Below the pieces are notes generated by a model. It was not told where the DNA came from and did no database searches. It was given only the letters and a program-made list of their open reading frames with translations. A program made the translations under genes and the position numbers. Shown here piece by piece: positions 54,200-62,647 of a stretch of 64,000 nt of DNA; the first letter of the stretch is position 1, and every line of letters starts with the position of its first letter. This DNA is from Maricaulis sp048270095 (GTDB lineage Bacteria > Pseudomonadota > Alphaproteobacteria > Caulobacterales > Maricaulaceae): NCBI RefSeq assembly GCF_048270095.1, contig NZ_JBLWTL010000004.1, positions 62,001 through 126,000 on the forward strand, written 5' to 3'.

Positions 54200-55240
54200 A
54201 TGATGGATCTCGACCAACTCAACGAAACCGCCTGTGCCATGGTGGCGCCCGGCAAGGGCCTGCTGGCAGCCGATGAATCCACCGGCACGATCGGCAAGCG
54301 CTTTGCTTCGATCGACCTGGAAAACACCGCCGATAATCGCCGTGACTGGCGCGAAATGCTGCTGCGTACCGAGCCGGCAATGAGCGAGTATATTTCCGGC
54401 GTCATCCTCTATGACGAGACCATCCGCCAGAAAGCCAAGGACGGCACGCCGCTGGTCAAGCTGATCCAGGATGCCGGTGCGATCCCGGGCATCAAGGTCG
54501 ATGCCGGCGCCAAGGGCCTGGCCGGCAGCGATGGCGAGATGATCACTGAAGGCCTCGATGGCCTGCGCGATCGTCTGGCCGATTATTACGGCCTCGGTGC
54601 CCGCTTCGCCAAATGGCGCGCCGTGATCAATATCGGCCGCAATGGCGATGAATCCATGCCGAGCCAGTATTGCATCAACACCAATATGCACGCACTCGCC
54701 CGCTATGCGGCGCTGTGCCAGGAAGCCAATATTGTTCCGATCGTCGAGCCGGAAGTCATCATGGATGGCGATCACTCGATCGAGCGTTGCTATGAAGTGA
54801 CCGAATTCGCGCTCAAGACGCTGTATCGCGAGCTGTTCGACCAGGGCGTCATCCTGGAAGGCACGATCCTGAAGCCGAACATGGTGATCTCCGGCACCAA
54901 GGCCGAAGACCGCGCCGGCATCGAGGAAGTCGCCGACATGACGATGCAGTGCCTGGCCAATTGCGTGCCGGCGGCTGTGCCGGGTATCGCCTTCCTGTCG
55001 GGCGGTCAGTCCGATGAGGAAGCCACGGCCCACCTCAATGCCATGACGGAAAGCTATGACCTGCCCTGGCCGGTCAGCTTCTCCTATGGCCGCGCCCTGC
55101 AGGCCGCACCGCTGAAGGTCTGGGGCGGCAAGCCCGCCAATGTGGAGGCCGCCCAGGCTGCCTTCAACCACCGCGCCAAAATGAACAGCCTCGCCGCACT
55201 GGGCGAATATGATGCGGCGATGGAGAAGGCTGGCGCCTGA
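54200..55240 (+). CDS. fructose-bisphosphate aldolase class I
   Basis: A 346-residue class I (Schiff-base) aldolase: KGLLAADESTGTIGKRF near the start, VPIVEPEVIMDGDHSIE, and LEGTILKPNMVISG with the Schiff-base lysine. Many bacteria use class II aldolase; this one carries the class I type, fitting the gap-pgk-fba order seen in alphaproteobacteria. The gap from pgk is 118 bp, so it may have its own promoter. Two ATGs (54200 and 54203) are adjacent; either is possible. Confidence 0.94.
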   Translation: MMDLDQLNETACAMVAPGKGLLAADESTGTIGKRFASIDLENTADNRRDWREMLLRTEPAMSEYISGVILYDETIRQKAKDGTPLVKLIQDAGAIPGIKVDAGAKGLAGSDGEMITEGLDGLRDRLADYYGLGARFAKWRAVINIGRNGDESMPSQYCINTNMHALARYAALCQEANIVPIVEPEVIMDGDHSIERCYEVTEFALKTLYRELFDQGVILEGTILKPNMVISGTKAEDRAGIEEVADMTMQCLANCVPAAVPGIAFLSGGQSDEEATAHLNAMTESYDLPWPVSFSYGRALQAAPLKVWGGKPANVEAAQAAFNHRAKMNSLAALGEYDAAMEKAGA

Positions 55241-55268
55241 TCTCGGCCATCCTTGTCATCCCAACAAA

Positions 55269-55295
55269 AACGGGGCCCGCTTGGCGGGCCCCGTT
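55269..55295 (+). terminator. Rho-independent terminator after the aldolase gene
   Basis: A 12-bp perfect stem with a TTG loop (AACGGGGCCCGC 55269-55280, GCGGGCCCCGTT 55284-55295). Five A upstream act as a T run on the minus strand, so it can also end transcription of the convergent secreted-protein gene. Confidence 0.85.
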
Positions 55296-55319
55296 CTCGT
55301 TTCGGCGATGGTGTGAAAC

Positions 55320-55778
55320 CTACTGGGCGTATTCGGTGATGAAGATGGTGGCAGGCGCGGTGGAGCTGCCATAGGTGCCGACCCAGATATCATACTGGCC
55401 ACCATCCGGCATTTCGCCGCCGACGACCGGGTTCAGACCGTTGTAATCATCATTGCAATACCAGCTGCCATCCGGCGCATTGACGACGAGGGTCGTGTCG
55501 GCTGAGGAGGTCACACCGATGAAGAGCTGTGAGCCACCGCTGCCGTACTGCAGGCGGTAATCGGGCGCATTGGCGATCATCCCGACGCAGGCAGAGCTGA
55601 GCGAGGAGGCGTCAATCGTGCCGCCAGCGACGACCTGGACCTGGTAGGGGTCAGGCATGAAGCCGGGATTCAGTGACACGGAACCATAGGTCGGCGGCAG
55701 TGAATAATTCTGGGCGGAGGCGATACCGGTAAGCGCTGCAACGGCAAGTGTGGCCGCAAGGACGGTTTTGATGGACAT
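55320..55778 (-). CDS. secreted protein of unknown function
   Basis: The 152-residue product has a clear signal peptide (MSIKTVLAATLAVAALTGIA, cleavage near SAQ). The mature part is rich in Gly, Ser, Tyr and Asp. It shows a single-domain beta pattern: LQYGSGGSQLFIGVTSSAD, TTLVVNAPDGSWYCNDDYNG and GQYDIWVGTYG. The strand pattern weakly recalls pre-peptidase C-terminal (PPC) domains. No enzyme motif is seen. An in-frame ATG at 55925 is poorer than the ATG at 55778. Confidence 0.72.
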   Translation of the reverse strand: MSIKTVLAATLAVAALTGIASAQNYSLPPTYGSVSLNPGFMPDPYQVQVVAGGTIDASSLSSACVGMIANAPDYRLQYGSGGSQLFIGVTSSADTTLVVNAPDGSWYCNDDYNGLNPVVGGEMPDGGQYDIWVGTYGSSTAPATIFITEYAQ

Positions 55779-55934
55779 GTAATTCCCCTGGTAAAACACG
55801 ATCGAAACAAGATCGTCGGTTGATGTTGGCAAACATGCCTTGTCGTTGATGACGGCGAGATGAACGCGCTGTATCGAGCGCTGTATCCGGGCCGGGCTCG
55901 GGCCTTTATCCCCCACGCCAGACAACTATTCCAC

Positions 55935-56018
55935 GTCATCCTGACGAACGTCAGGACCTCGACGTGACAGGGTCGGAGCCCATGATATCGAGGTCCCGGC
56001 GTGCGCAGGGATTACGAT
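55935..56018 (+). repeat. REP-like palindromic repeat, copy C (short, diverged)
   Basis: It starts CGTCATCCTGACGAACGTCA and ends AGGGATTACGA. It keeps the hairpin TCCTGAC-GAAC-GTCAGGA (55940-55957) seen in copy B, and it has a second pairing GGACCTCGA (55955-55963) with TCGAGGTCC (55988-55996). Confidence 0.75.
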
Positions 56019-56246
56019 AAATAGGTGATGTTATCCCCACCCCCATGAGCCTGGCGCATACTTCAGCTGTTCCGGTCGCACGGGAGGCGTGAGCTCAGTC
56101 ATTCGCGGCGATCGGGAGTGTGGAGCTCGTCCGGACAGAGGGGTGACAGCCCGAGTCCCGGCGTGGCCACCGGAGCGGAAGGCGGCATAAAGCTCGACCG
56201 CATGATCCACTCCGGTTTCGAGGCGGGGGCCGCGAGGCGTCCGAGT

Positions 56247-56377
56247 AAATCTCCACGTGTGGGACGTCACGGATGCCCCCTAAATTACTCAAAACCCGGC
56301 ATTCGCCGGCGTCCCACACACCTCCCACTACGAGGTGATCCCTTCAAACCTCCAGTCGGAACCCGGCGTGGAGATTT
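56247..56377 (+). other. candidate structured RNA or palindromic element upstream of thiE
   Basis: Three perfect stems nest here: AAATCTCCACG (56247-56257) with CGTGGAGATTT (56367-56377), GTGTGGGACG (56257-56266) with CGTCCCACAC (56310-56319), and inside the latter CCGGC-ATTC-GCCGG (56296-56309). ACCTC/GAGGT (56320-56324 with 56332-56336) adds a further arm, giving a branched shape. It ends about 60 bp before the thiE ATG. It could be a leader RNA, a dispersed palindromic repeat, or a remnant of coding sequence. The diagnostic CTGAGA of TPP riboswitches is missing. Confidence 0.45.
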
Positions 56378-56438
56378 TCGTGCAGGCGGCGATGCAGGCC
56401 CACTAGCCACCCGGCCTGAAATCGGTCAAAACGCCGCC

Positions 56439-57059
56439 ATGACAACCCAGCTCTATCTGATCACGCCGCCGCGCATTGATGCGCAATTCGCCGAAACCCT
56501 GGTCGAGGTGCTGGAAACCGGCGCGGTCGCGGCGTTGCAGATCCGCCTCAAGGATCACCAGCCCGACGAGATTCGTCAGCTGGCGCCGCCACTGATCGCA
56601 CTCGCGCAGGCCCATGGCGTTGCGGCCATCCTCAATGATGATGCCGCACTGGCCGTCGAGCTGGGCTGTGACGGCGTGCATCTGGGGCAGGGCGATGGCA
56701 GCGTCAAGGCGGCGCGCGAGCTGCTCGGCAAGGACGGCACGATTGGTGTGACCTGCCATGACAGCCGCCACCTGGCGATGCTGGCCGGTGAGGCGGGCGC
56801 CGATTATGTCGCCTTTGGCGCCTTCTTCCCGACCACCACCAAGGATGTCAGCCATCAGGCCGACATTGATCTGATCCAGTGGTGGATTGAAGTGTTTGAG
56901 CTGCCTTGTGTCGCGATTGGCGGCATCACGTTGGATAATGCCGCGACGTTGATCGAGGCGGGTGCTGATTTTATCGCTGTTTCAGCCGGCGTCTGGCAGC
57001 ACCCGGACGGGCCGGTCGCGGCGGTGACCGCCTTCCACACCCTGTGCGCGGCCCGCTGA
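56439..57059 (+). CDS. thiE: thiamine-phosphate synthase
   Basis: A 206-residue TIM-barrel ThiE. The motifs are AALQIRLKDHQPDEIRQL, ILNDDAALAVELGCDGVHLG, IGVTCHDSRH, YVAFGAFFPTTTKDV and CVAIGGITLDNAA. It joins hydroxymethylpyrimidine pyrophosphate and thiazole phosphate to thiamine phosphate. The ATG at 56439 precedes MTTQLYLITPPR; the in-frame extension upstream is repeat DNA. No other thi gene is adjacent. Confidence 0.92.
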   Translation: MTTQLYLITPPRIDAQFAETLVEVLETGAVAALQIRLKDHQPDEIRQLAPPLIALAQAHGVAAILNDDAALAVELGCDGVHLGQGDGSVKAARELLGKDGTIGVTCHDSRHLAMLAGEAGADYVAFGAFFPTTTKDVSHQADIDLIQWWIEVFELPCVAIGGITLDNAATLIEAGADFIAVSAGVWQHPDGPVAAVTAFHTLCAAR

Positions 57060-57141
57060 AGCGGCGGTCTCCAGGTTACAAATGCCTCAGTTTTCAATCC
57101 GCGGTCTTGACCTTGCCGCAATCGCATCGCTGATAGGCGGC

Positions 57142-58302
57142 ATGAAAATATTCTCTGCCCTTTGCCTGAGCCTCGCCCTCGCCACACCTGCGCTGGCGCA
57201 GTTTGAGCTGGACACACCGCCCGACGCGGCCGAGCCGCAAGGCGGCTTCCCCGCCGAGCTCATGCTGCTGCCGCAGGATATCCAGGACGCGGCAATCGCC
57301 GGGATGGATGCGGCCGAGGCCGAAATCCCGACAGGCCTCAATGCGGCGGACGCGGCCTATTACCGGGCCCAGATTGCCTATATCGGCCAGGACTGGGTTC
57401 TCGCCCGGCAATATGCCGAGGCCGCAGCCGCCGGTGGCAATAGCGAGGCGGCGATGCTGGCCGGCATGATCGCCCGCGACGGGCTGACGGGTGAACCGGA
57501 CCATGCCGCCGCGGCGCAATGGTTTCGCCGGGCCGCCGAGGACGACGCACCCGTTGCCCTCTATCAGCTCGCCCTGCTGGCGCGCCGTGGCGATCCGGGG
57601 CTCGAACTGGGATCCGCTCGCGGCTGGTTTGAACGCGCGGCGCGAGCCGGTCATGTCAATGCCATGCTGGGACTGGCGATCGAGTTGAAGAATTCCCCGG
57701 TGCCGCAAGACGCGATCCCTGCTCGCGAATGGGCCGAACGGGCAGCCCAGCAGGGCTCGCCCGAAGCCATGTATCAACTGGCGCAAATGCTCGATTCCGG
57801 GGCGGGCGGTGCCACCGATTCCGCCGGCGCGCGGAGCTGGTACGAGCGTGCGGCGAGTAATCGCCATGCCGAAGCGGCCTTCCAGGCTGCGATGATGTGG
57901 GCCAATGGCGAAGGCGGCGATCAGGATGATGCGGCCGCGCTGCGCTGGATGCGGATTTCCGCCGAGAGTGGCTACGCCCCGGCGGCCGGCCAATACGGGC
58001 TGATGCTGTATCAGGGTCGCGGCGGCGAACCCGATCCGGGCTCGGCAGCGGTCTGGTTCGCCCAGGGGGCTCGCGGCGGCGATGCCGAAAGCCAGTTTCT
58101 CTATGCCTTCGCCCTGGCCCGCGGTGATGGCGTGACGGCTGATCTTGAGACCGCCTATGGCTGGACACTGATGGCCGCGGTCGACGCGCTCGGTGCTCCG
58201 GTCGGCGATCCTGTCCGTGACCGCCTTCAGGCCGGTCTGGAGCGGGCCTTGCCGCCGGATGTGCAGGCGCGGATCAGGGCCCAGGTCGAGGCTTTGCGCT
58301 AG
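57142..58302 (+). CDS. Sel1-repeat (TPR-like) periplasmic protein
   Basis: A 386-residue protein with a signal peptide (MKIFSALCLSLALATPALAQ). A tandem array of Sel1-like repeats follows, for example AAAQWFRRAAEDDAPVALYQ, ARGWFERAARAGHVNAMLGL and SAAVWFAQGARGGDAESQFL. Sel1 proteins serve as scaffolds in signalling and envelope processes. It lies between thiE and efp on the same strand; co-transcription is possible but not shown. Confidence 0.88.
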   Translation: MKIFSALCLSLALATPALAQFELDTPPDAAEPQGGFPAELMLLPQDIQDAAIAGMDAAEAEIPTGLNAADAAYYRAQIAYIGQDWVLARQYAEAAAAGGNSEAAMLAGMIARDGLTGEPDHAAAAQWFRRAAEDDAPVALYQLALLARRGDPGLELGSARGWFERAARAGHVNAMLGLAIELKNSPVPQDAIPAREWAERAAQQGSPEAMYQLAQMLDSGAGGATDSAGARSWYERAASNRHAEAAFQAAMMWANGEGGDQDDAAALRWMRISAESGYAPAAGQYGLMLYQGRGGEPDPGSAAVWFAQGARGGDAESQFLYAFALARGDGVTADLETAYGWTLMAAVDALGAPVGDPVRDRLQAGLERALPPDVQARIRAQVEALR

Positions 58303-58404
58303 CGCCCAGGTGCCGCGCCGCTTGCCGATACCTGTCGCCGCTGATAGGAGAGCGCCACTCTACGGCCCAAGGGCAGTACACACGGTTTTCCGATAGGTGA
58401 TGGC

Positions 58405-58971
58405 ATGAAGATCAATGGCAACGAAATTCGCCCCGGCAATGTCCTGCAGCATCAGGATTCGCTCTGGGTCGCGGTGAAGACCGACCACGTCAAGCCGGGC
58501 AAGGGCGGTGCCTTTGCCCAGGTCGAGCTGAAAAACCTGCTCGACGGCCGCAAACTCAATGAACGCTTCCGCGCCGCCGACAAGGTCGAGCGCGTCCGTC
58601 TCGAGCAGCGCGACCAGACTTTCCTGTTCGACAGCGGCGACACGCTGACCTTCATGGACGCTGAATCCTACGAGCAGATCGAATTGCGCAAGGATTTCGT
58701 CGGCGAAGAAAGCACGGCCTATCTTCAGGACGGCATGAATGTCGTGGTCGAATTCCATGAGGAACGTCCGATCAGCATTTCCCTGCCGCAATTCGTGACG
58801 CTCGAAATTACCGAGACCGAACCGGTGGTGAAGGGGCAGACGGCCGCCAATTCCTTCAAGCCCGCAATCCTGGAAAATGGTATCCGCACAGCCGTCCCAC
58901 CTTTCGTCGGGACTGGCGAACGCGTCGTGATCGCGACGGAAGACGGTTCTTACGTGAAACGGGCGGAGTAG
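58405..58971 (+). CDS. efp: elongation factor P
   Basis: A 188-residue EF-P of standard length and three-domain layout. Lys33 in VKPGKGGAF sits at the position that is modified (beta-lysylated) in bacteria such as E. coli; the modification enzymes (EpmA/EpmB) are not in this window. EF-P relieves ribosome stalling at polyproline. The C terminus has VVKGQTAANSFKPAILENG. The gene precedes the IMPase gene by only a few bases. Confidence 0.96.
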   Translation: MKINGNEIRPGNVLQHQDSLWVAVKTDHVKPGKGGAFAQVELKNLLDGRKLNERFRAADKVERVRLEQRDQTFLFDSGDTLTFMDAESYEQIELRKDFVGEESTAYLQDGMNVVVEFHEERPISISLPQFVTLEITETEPVVKGQTAANSFKPAILENGIRTAVPPFVGTGERVVIATEDGSYVKRAE

Positions 58972-58976
58972 TCCTC

Positions 58977-59774
58977 ATGGGTGCGCTCTCTCCTCTTCTG
59001 ACTGTCATGGTGGATGTTGCCGGCCGCGCCGGGCGCAAGCTCAACCGCGATTTTCGCGATGTCGAACACCTGCAATACTCCAAGAAGGGCCCGGCCGATT
59101 TCGTGACGATGGCCGACCACAAGTCCGAAGAGATCATCTATGACCGCCTGATGACGGCGCGTCCGGGCTATGGCTTCCTGATGGAAGAGCGCGGCATTGT
59201 CGAAGGCTCTGACCGTTCGCACCGCTGGATCGTTGATCCGCTCGACGGGACCACGAATTACTTGCACGGCATGCCGCATTTCGCCGTCTCGATCGCGCTC
59301 GAGCGTGAAGGCGAGCTGGTGGCCGGCGTTGTCTATAATCCGGCGACCGATGAAATGTTCCATGCTGAAAAGGGCCGAGGGGCCTGGCTCGCCGACCGCC
59401 GCCTGCGCGTCGCCGGCCGCAATCAGCTTGATGAGGCCGTGTTCGCGACCGGGATGCCGTTCGTCGGCAAGACCGGCCATGCACGCTTCCTCAAGGAATT
59501 GCACCAGGTCATGCCCCGTACCGCCGGCATCCGCCGCATGGGTGCGGCCTCGCTCGATCTGGCATGGGTGGCCGCGGGGCGTTTCGACGGTTTCTGGGAG
59601 CGCGATCTGAAGCCCTGGGATATCGCTGCCGGCCTGTTGCTGGTGCGGGAAGCCGGGGGCTATATCGCCGACATTGATGGTGGCAAGGATGTGCTCTCCA
59701 GCGGCAATATCGCGGCGGGCAATGAGAGCATGCTGGCACAATTGCTCGAACGGCTGAAAGTCGCCGCAGTCTGA
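58977..59774 (+). CDS. suhB: inositol-1-monophosphatase family protein (SuhB)
   Basis: A 265-residue IMPase. The metal-binding motif is RWIVDPLDGTTNYLHGMPHF, followed by FAVSIALEREGELVAGVVYN and the C-terminal GVDF-type region here WERDLKPWDIAAGLLLVREA. SuhB also acts in E. coli as a ribosomal RNA antitermination factor; which role applies here cannot be said. The ATG at 58977 lies five bases after the efp stop. Confidence 0.94.
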   Translation: MGALSPLLTVMVDVAGRAGRKLNRDFRDVEHLQYSKKGPADFVTMADHKSEEIIYDRLMTARPGYGFLMEERGIVEGSDRSHRWIVDPLDGTTNYLHGMPHFAVSIALEREGELVAGVVYNPATDEMFHAEKGRGAWLADRRLRVAGRNQLDEAVFATGMPFVGKTGHARFLKELHQVMPRTAGIRRMGAASLDLAWVAAGRFDGFWERDLKPWDIAAGLLLVREAGGYIADIDGGKDVLSSGNIAAGNESMLAQLLERLKVAAV

Positions 59775-59884
59775 TCGCAGACCCGGTCTTGCGTGAAGAT
59801 TTTCCCGCTTCAGCTTTGACCTCGCCACCAAATCGTCCCAATGCCTTGGGATGAGTATCGTCGCGAGCGATGTGAGGGGAAGTG

Positions 59885-60877
59885 ATGCCTGTACAGCATG
59901 ATGAGCGGATGAGCGCGGTCCGGCCGGATGTCCATTTCACGGGGCCCTGGCGCTATATTGTCTGGATGGCGCTGTTCACCGCCGTTGTCCTCGCCCTCGC
60001 GGTTTTCCTGCACGCACAGCTGATCGAGGCCTTCCAGGCCAATCCGGCGATCAATGGCGTCATCCTCGGCGTGCTGGTGATCGGCGTTCTCTACACATTT
60101 GCCCAGGCGCTGGGGATTGGCCCTGCAGCCAATTGGCTCAAGCGCTTCCGCTCGGCCGAAGCCGGCATCACCCTGCCGCCGCCGCCTGCCCTGATCGCCC
60201 CGATGGCCTCGATGATCGGCGAGACCGATGGCCGTGTCCGCCTCTCGGCTGGTTCGGTCCGCACGGTGCTCGACTCGGTCGGTGCGCGGATGTCGGAAGC
60301 CGGCGCCTTTACCCGCTATTTCGGCCGTCTTCTGATTTTCCTCGGCCTGCTGGGTACATTCTGGGGTCTGCTCGCGGTGGTCTCCGATGTCGGCCAGGCC
60401 GTACGTGCCGTGACCGAAAGCTCGACCGGCGGTGAAGCCGATGTGATGCGGCTTATGGCGGCGATCCAGGATCCGATCGAGGGCATGGGCACCGCCTTTG
60501 CGTCCTCGCTCTTTGGCCTGGCCGGCTCTTTGGTGATCGGTTTTCTCGACCTGCAGGCCAGCCGGGCCCAGAACCGTTTCTACAATGAGATCGAGGAATG
60601 GCTTTCCTCCATTTCGCGCCTTTCGGCCGCCGGACCGGCGAGCAGTGGCGATGGTGAGACCTCGTCGGCCTATGTCGGCGCCCTGCTCGAGCAAACGGCG
60701 GAAACCCTCGACCGGCTCTCGCACACGCTGGAACGCCATACGCGCCAGCTCGACACCACCATGCAGCGCTTTGCCGAAGATGCCCGCGAAGGTCAGCAGG
60801 AAGCGGCCCGTGCCCTGCGCGATGAAATCCGCGTCCTGATCCGAACCCTCGAGGCCCGGGACCGGGCGGGAGAATAG
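59885..60877 (+). CDS. MotA/TolQ/ExbB-type proton channel subunit
   Basis: The 330-residue protein has hydrophobic segments YIVWMALFTAVVLALAVFL, GVILGVLVIGVLYTFAQALG, LLIFLGLLGTFWGLLAVVSD and ASSLFGLAGSLVIGFLDL. The segments with GTFWGLL and GTAFASSLFGL match the MotA/TolQ/ExbB ion-channel core. A coiled-coil C-terminal tail follows. The start ATG has GAGGGGA upstream. It is paired with the OmpA-domain gene right after it, giving a stator-like pair. Confidence 0.88.
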   Translation: MPVQHDERMSAVRPDVHFTGPWRYIVWMALFTAVVLALAVFLHAQLIEAFQANPAINGVILGVLVIGVLYTFAQALGIGPAANWLKRFRSAEAGITLPPPPALIAPMASMIGETDGRVRLSAGSVRTVLDSVGARMSEAGAFTRYFGRLLIFLGLLGTFWGLLAVVSDVGQAVRAVTESSTGGEADVMRLMAAIQDPIEGMGTAFASSLFGLAGSLVIGFLDLQASRAQNRFYNEIEEWLSSISRLSAAGPASSGDGETSSAYVGALLEQTAETLDRLSHTLERHTRQLDTTMQRFAEDAREGQQEAARALRDEIRVLIRTLEARDRAGE

Positions 60878-60880
60878 GTC

Positions 60881-61870
60881 ATGGCGTCGCCGCGTTTCTC
60901 GCGTTTCCAGGAGGCTGATAATGGCGATCACTGGCCCGGCTTCGTCGACGCGCTGGCGACGCTGCTGCTGGTCATCGTGTTTCTGCTGTCGATCTTCGTG
61001 GCCGGGCAATTTGCCCTCAGCCGCGCTCTGACCGGGCGTGACCAGCAATTGGCTGACCTCAATGCGCAGCTCTCCCAGCTTGCCAATGAGCTCGATCTGG
61101 CGCGCGATGAGAATGCCGAGCTGGAAGTGCGCATCATCGGGCTGGTCGATGAACGCGATGCCCTGAACGGGGCGCTGGCGATGGCCTATGGCCAGGCGGA
61201 GTCGCTCAGCGCCGAGCTCGAGGCTGAACGCGAAATGTCGTCGGAATCGATGCGGGCGCTGGCGCTGCTGAACCAGCAGATGCAGGTCCTGCGCGATCAG
61301 ATCGCGACCCTCAATGCCGCGCTGGAGGCTTCGGAACAACGTGCCGAGGAGGCCGAAGTCCAGGTGATCAATCTGGGCGAACGCCTCAACGCCGCCCTCG
61401 CCGAGCGCGCCGCCGAACTGGCCGTCTACCGCTCCGATTTCTTCGGTCGTCTGCGCGCCATTCTCGGCAATCGTACCGGCGTGCGCATTGTCGGTGACCG
61501 CTTCGTATTCGAGACCGATGTGCTCTTCCCGTCCGGCTCGGCCGCCCTGTCGAATGAGGGCCGCGAGAGCCTGCGTCCGATCGCCGATGCGATCATCCAG
61601 CTGACCACGGAAATCCCCGCCGATCTGGAATGGGTGATCCGCATTGATGGCCATACCGACCCGGTGCCGATCCGCACCACCTATCCGTCCAACTGGCACT
61701 TGTCGGCTGCGCGGGCGATTTCGGTGGTGCAATGGATGGAACAGCTGGGTGTGCCGCCGGAACGTCTGGTCGCGGCCGGCTTCGGGGAATTCCATCCGCT
61801 GGTGTCTGGCCGCACGGCCGCGGACAATGCGGCCAATCGCCGGATCGAATTGAAGCTGACCTCGCGCTAG
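60881..61870 (+). CDS. OmpA/MotB-type peptidoglycan-binding protein
   Basis: The 329-residue protein has one transmembrane helix (ALATLLLVIVFLLSIFVAGQ) with an Asp just before it in WPGFVDALATLLL, where MotB and ExbD carry a proton-binding Asp. A long coiled coil follows (residues about 50-190). An OmpA domain ends the protein (FPSGSAALSNEGRESLRPIA, WVIRIDGHTDPVPIRT, AADNAANRRIELKL). With the MotA-like subunit it would form a proton-driven machine bound to the cell wall. It is not next to flagellar genes. Confidence 0.9.
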   Translation: MASPRFSRFQEADNGDHWPGFVDALATLLLVIVFLLSIFVAGQFALSRALTGRDQQLADLNAQLSQLANELDLARDENAELEVRIIGLVDERDALNGALAMAYGQAESLSAELEAEREMSSESMRALALLNQQMQVLRDQIATLNAALEASEQRAEEAEVQVINLGERLNAALAERAAELAVYRSDFFGRLRAILGNRTGVRIVGDRFVFETDVLFPSGSAALSNEGRESLRPIADAIIQLTTEIPADLEWVIRIDGHTDPVPIRTTYPSNWHLSAARAISVVQWMEQLGVPPERLVAAGFGEFHPLVSGRTAADNAANRRIELKLTSR

Positions 61871-61876
61871 GGGCTC

Positions 61877-62182
61877 TCAGAACCCCTGGAACAGGAAGTC
61901 CATCGCCGAAGTGATCTCGTCGCGATACTCCTTGATATTTCCGACTGGCTTGCCGAGCCAATGGACCGGTTGTGCGCCCATATCGGTTGTCAGGAGCAGG
62001 TAGTTCTGGTCGCCAATCATCAGGACCGGTTTCAGTCTCGGGAGCGGCGACTCGTCGGCCTGCTCGAAGATACGTAGCGGGATGACGACACGGCTGGCCA
62101 GATCGCCAAGAATTTCAGCCTGAACATCCACCATCAGCGGAATTCGACGGCTGCTGACCCGATAGAGGTCGAAGCGGGCCAC
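61877..62182 (-). CDS. ccdB: CcdB-family toxin
   Basis: A 101-residue CcdB-like protein: MARFDLYRVSSRRIPLMVDV, LASRVVIPLRIF and a C terminus SAMDFLFQGF. The family poisons DNA gyrase. It follows ccdA with no gap (ccdA ends at 62183, ccdB starts at 62182), the standard antitoxin-first order, and is convergent with the OmpA-domain gene, 6 bp away. Confidence 0.9.
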   Translation of the reverse strand: MARFDLYRVSSRRIPLMVDVQAEILGDLASRVVIPLRIFEQADESPLPRLKPVLMIGDQNYLLLTTDMGAQPVHWLGKPVGNIKEYRDEITSAMDFLFQGF

Positions 62183-62434
62183 CTAGGCTTCTTCCTCCGC
62201 CCACCACGGAGTGGGGAGGGCCATGCCTTCGCGTTCAACCCGCTCATTATGAGCCCTGATGGCTTCGGCATTCTCTTCAAGCCAGCGTCGGGATTGCTCG
62301 GCCTTCAGGGCCGCTTCGATCCCGACTTCGGCGGCACGTGAAATGTTGATTCCGAGAGCCTGGGCTTCTGACATGACGTCCTCACGTACAGTCAGGTTGA
62401 CCCGTTGGCGATTGGTGGGGGGGGCGTATTTCAT
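62183..62434 (-). CDS. ccdA: CcdA-family antitoxin
   Basis: An 83-residue CcdA-like antitoxin. The N-terminal ribbon-helix-helix has RQRVNLTVREDVMSEAQALG, INISRAAEVGIEAALKAEQS follows, and a C-terminal toxin-binding tail ends with WWAEEEA. It should bind and repress its own promoter. An AT-rich stretch, GTACGTATAAAGTATGCGC, lies at 62466-62484 in the 213-bp gap shared with rpmE. Confidence 0.9.
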   Translation of the reverse strand: MKYAPPTNRQRVNLTVREDVMSEAQALGINISRAAEVGIEAALKAEQSRRWLEENAEAIRAHNERVEREGMALPTPWWAEEEA

Positions 62435-62647
62435 CGGATGCGCATCCTTCAGCTCGCGCAGGATCGTACGTATAAAGTATGCGCATGTCCAGAATTCCGG
62501 CCGATGGTGGCAAAACGCTGACCGGACCGACTCATTCGCTCGCTTGCCTCGCGTCGCGTCTTCAGGTATCAGCCCCGCTCCTGAGAGATATCAGCTGTGT
62601 GCGTCACGCGAGTTGGCGTGGCACAGCGAGAGAAGAAAGCCGGACCG

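Larger units (their letters stand above)
55779..56438. other. 660-bp non-coding region with repeats before thiE
   Basis: No convincing gene is present. The region contains a third, shorter copy of the REP-like repeat (55935-56018) and a densely paired stretch (56247-56377). One plus-strand frame of about 40 codons, from after a TAA at 56281 to a TAG at 56404, has protein-like composition (SHYEVIPSNLQ, EIFVQAAMQAH) but no start codon or family. Confidence 0.6.

Noticed and set aside
52843..54405. Long open frame antisense to pgk
   Set aside because: It is a shadow of a clear phosphoglycerate kinase gene.
56247..56438. TPP riboswitch before thiE
   Set aside because: The 3' part (CCCTTCAAACC...CCGGCG) faintly resembles the TPP core, but CTGAGA and the other conserved bases are absent and the stems do not match the known fold.
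59885..61870. Zorya-type anti-phage system (ZorA/ZorB)
   Set aside because: ZorAB are also MotA/OmpA-like, but ZorA normally has a much longer tail, and no zorC, zorD or zorE genes follow. The pair looks like a housekeeping alphaproteobacterial unit.
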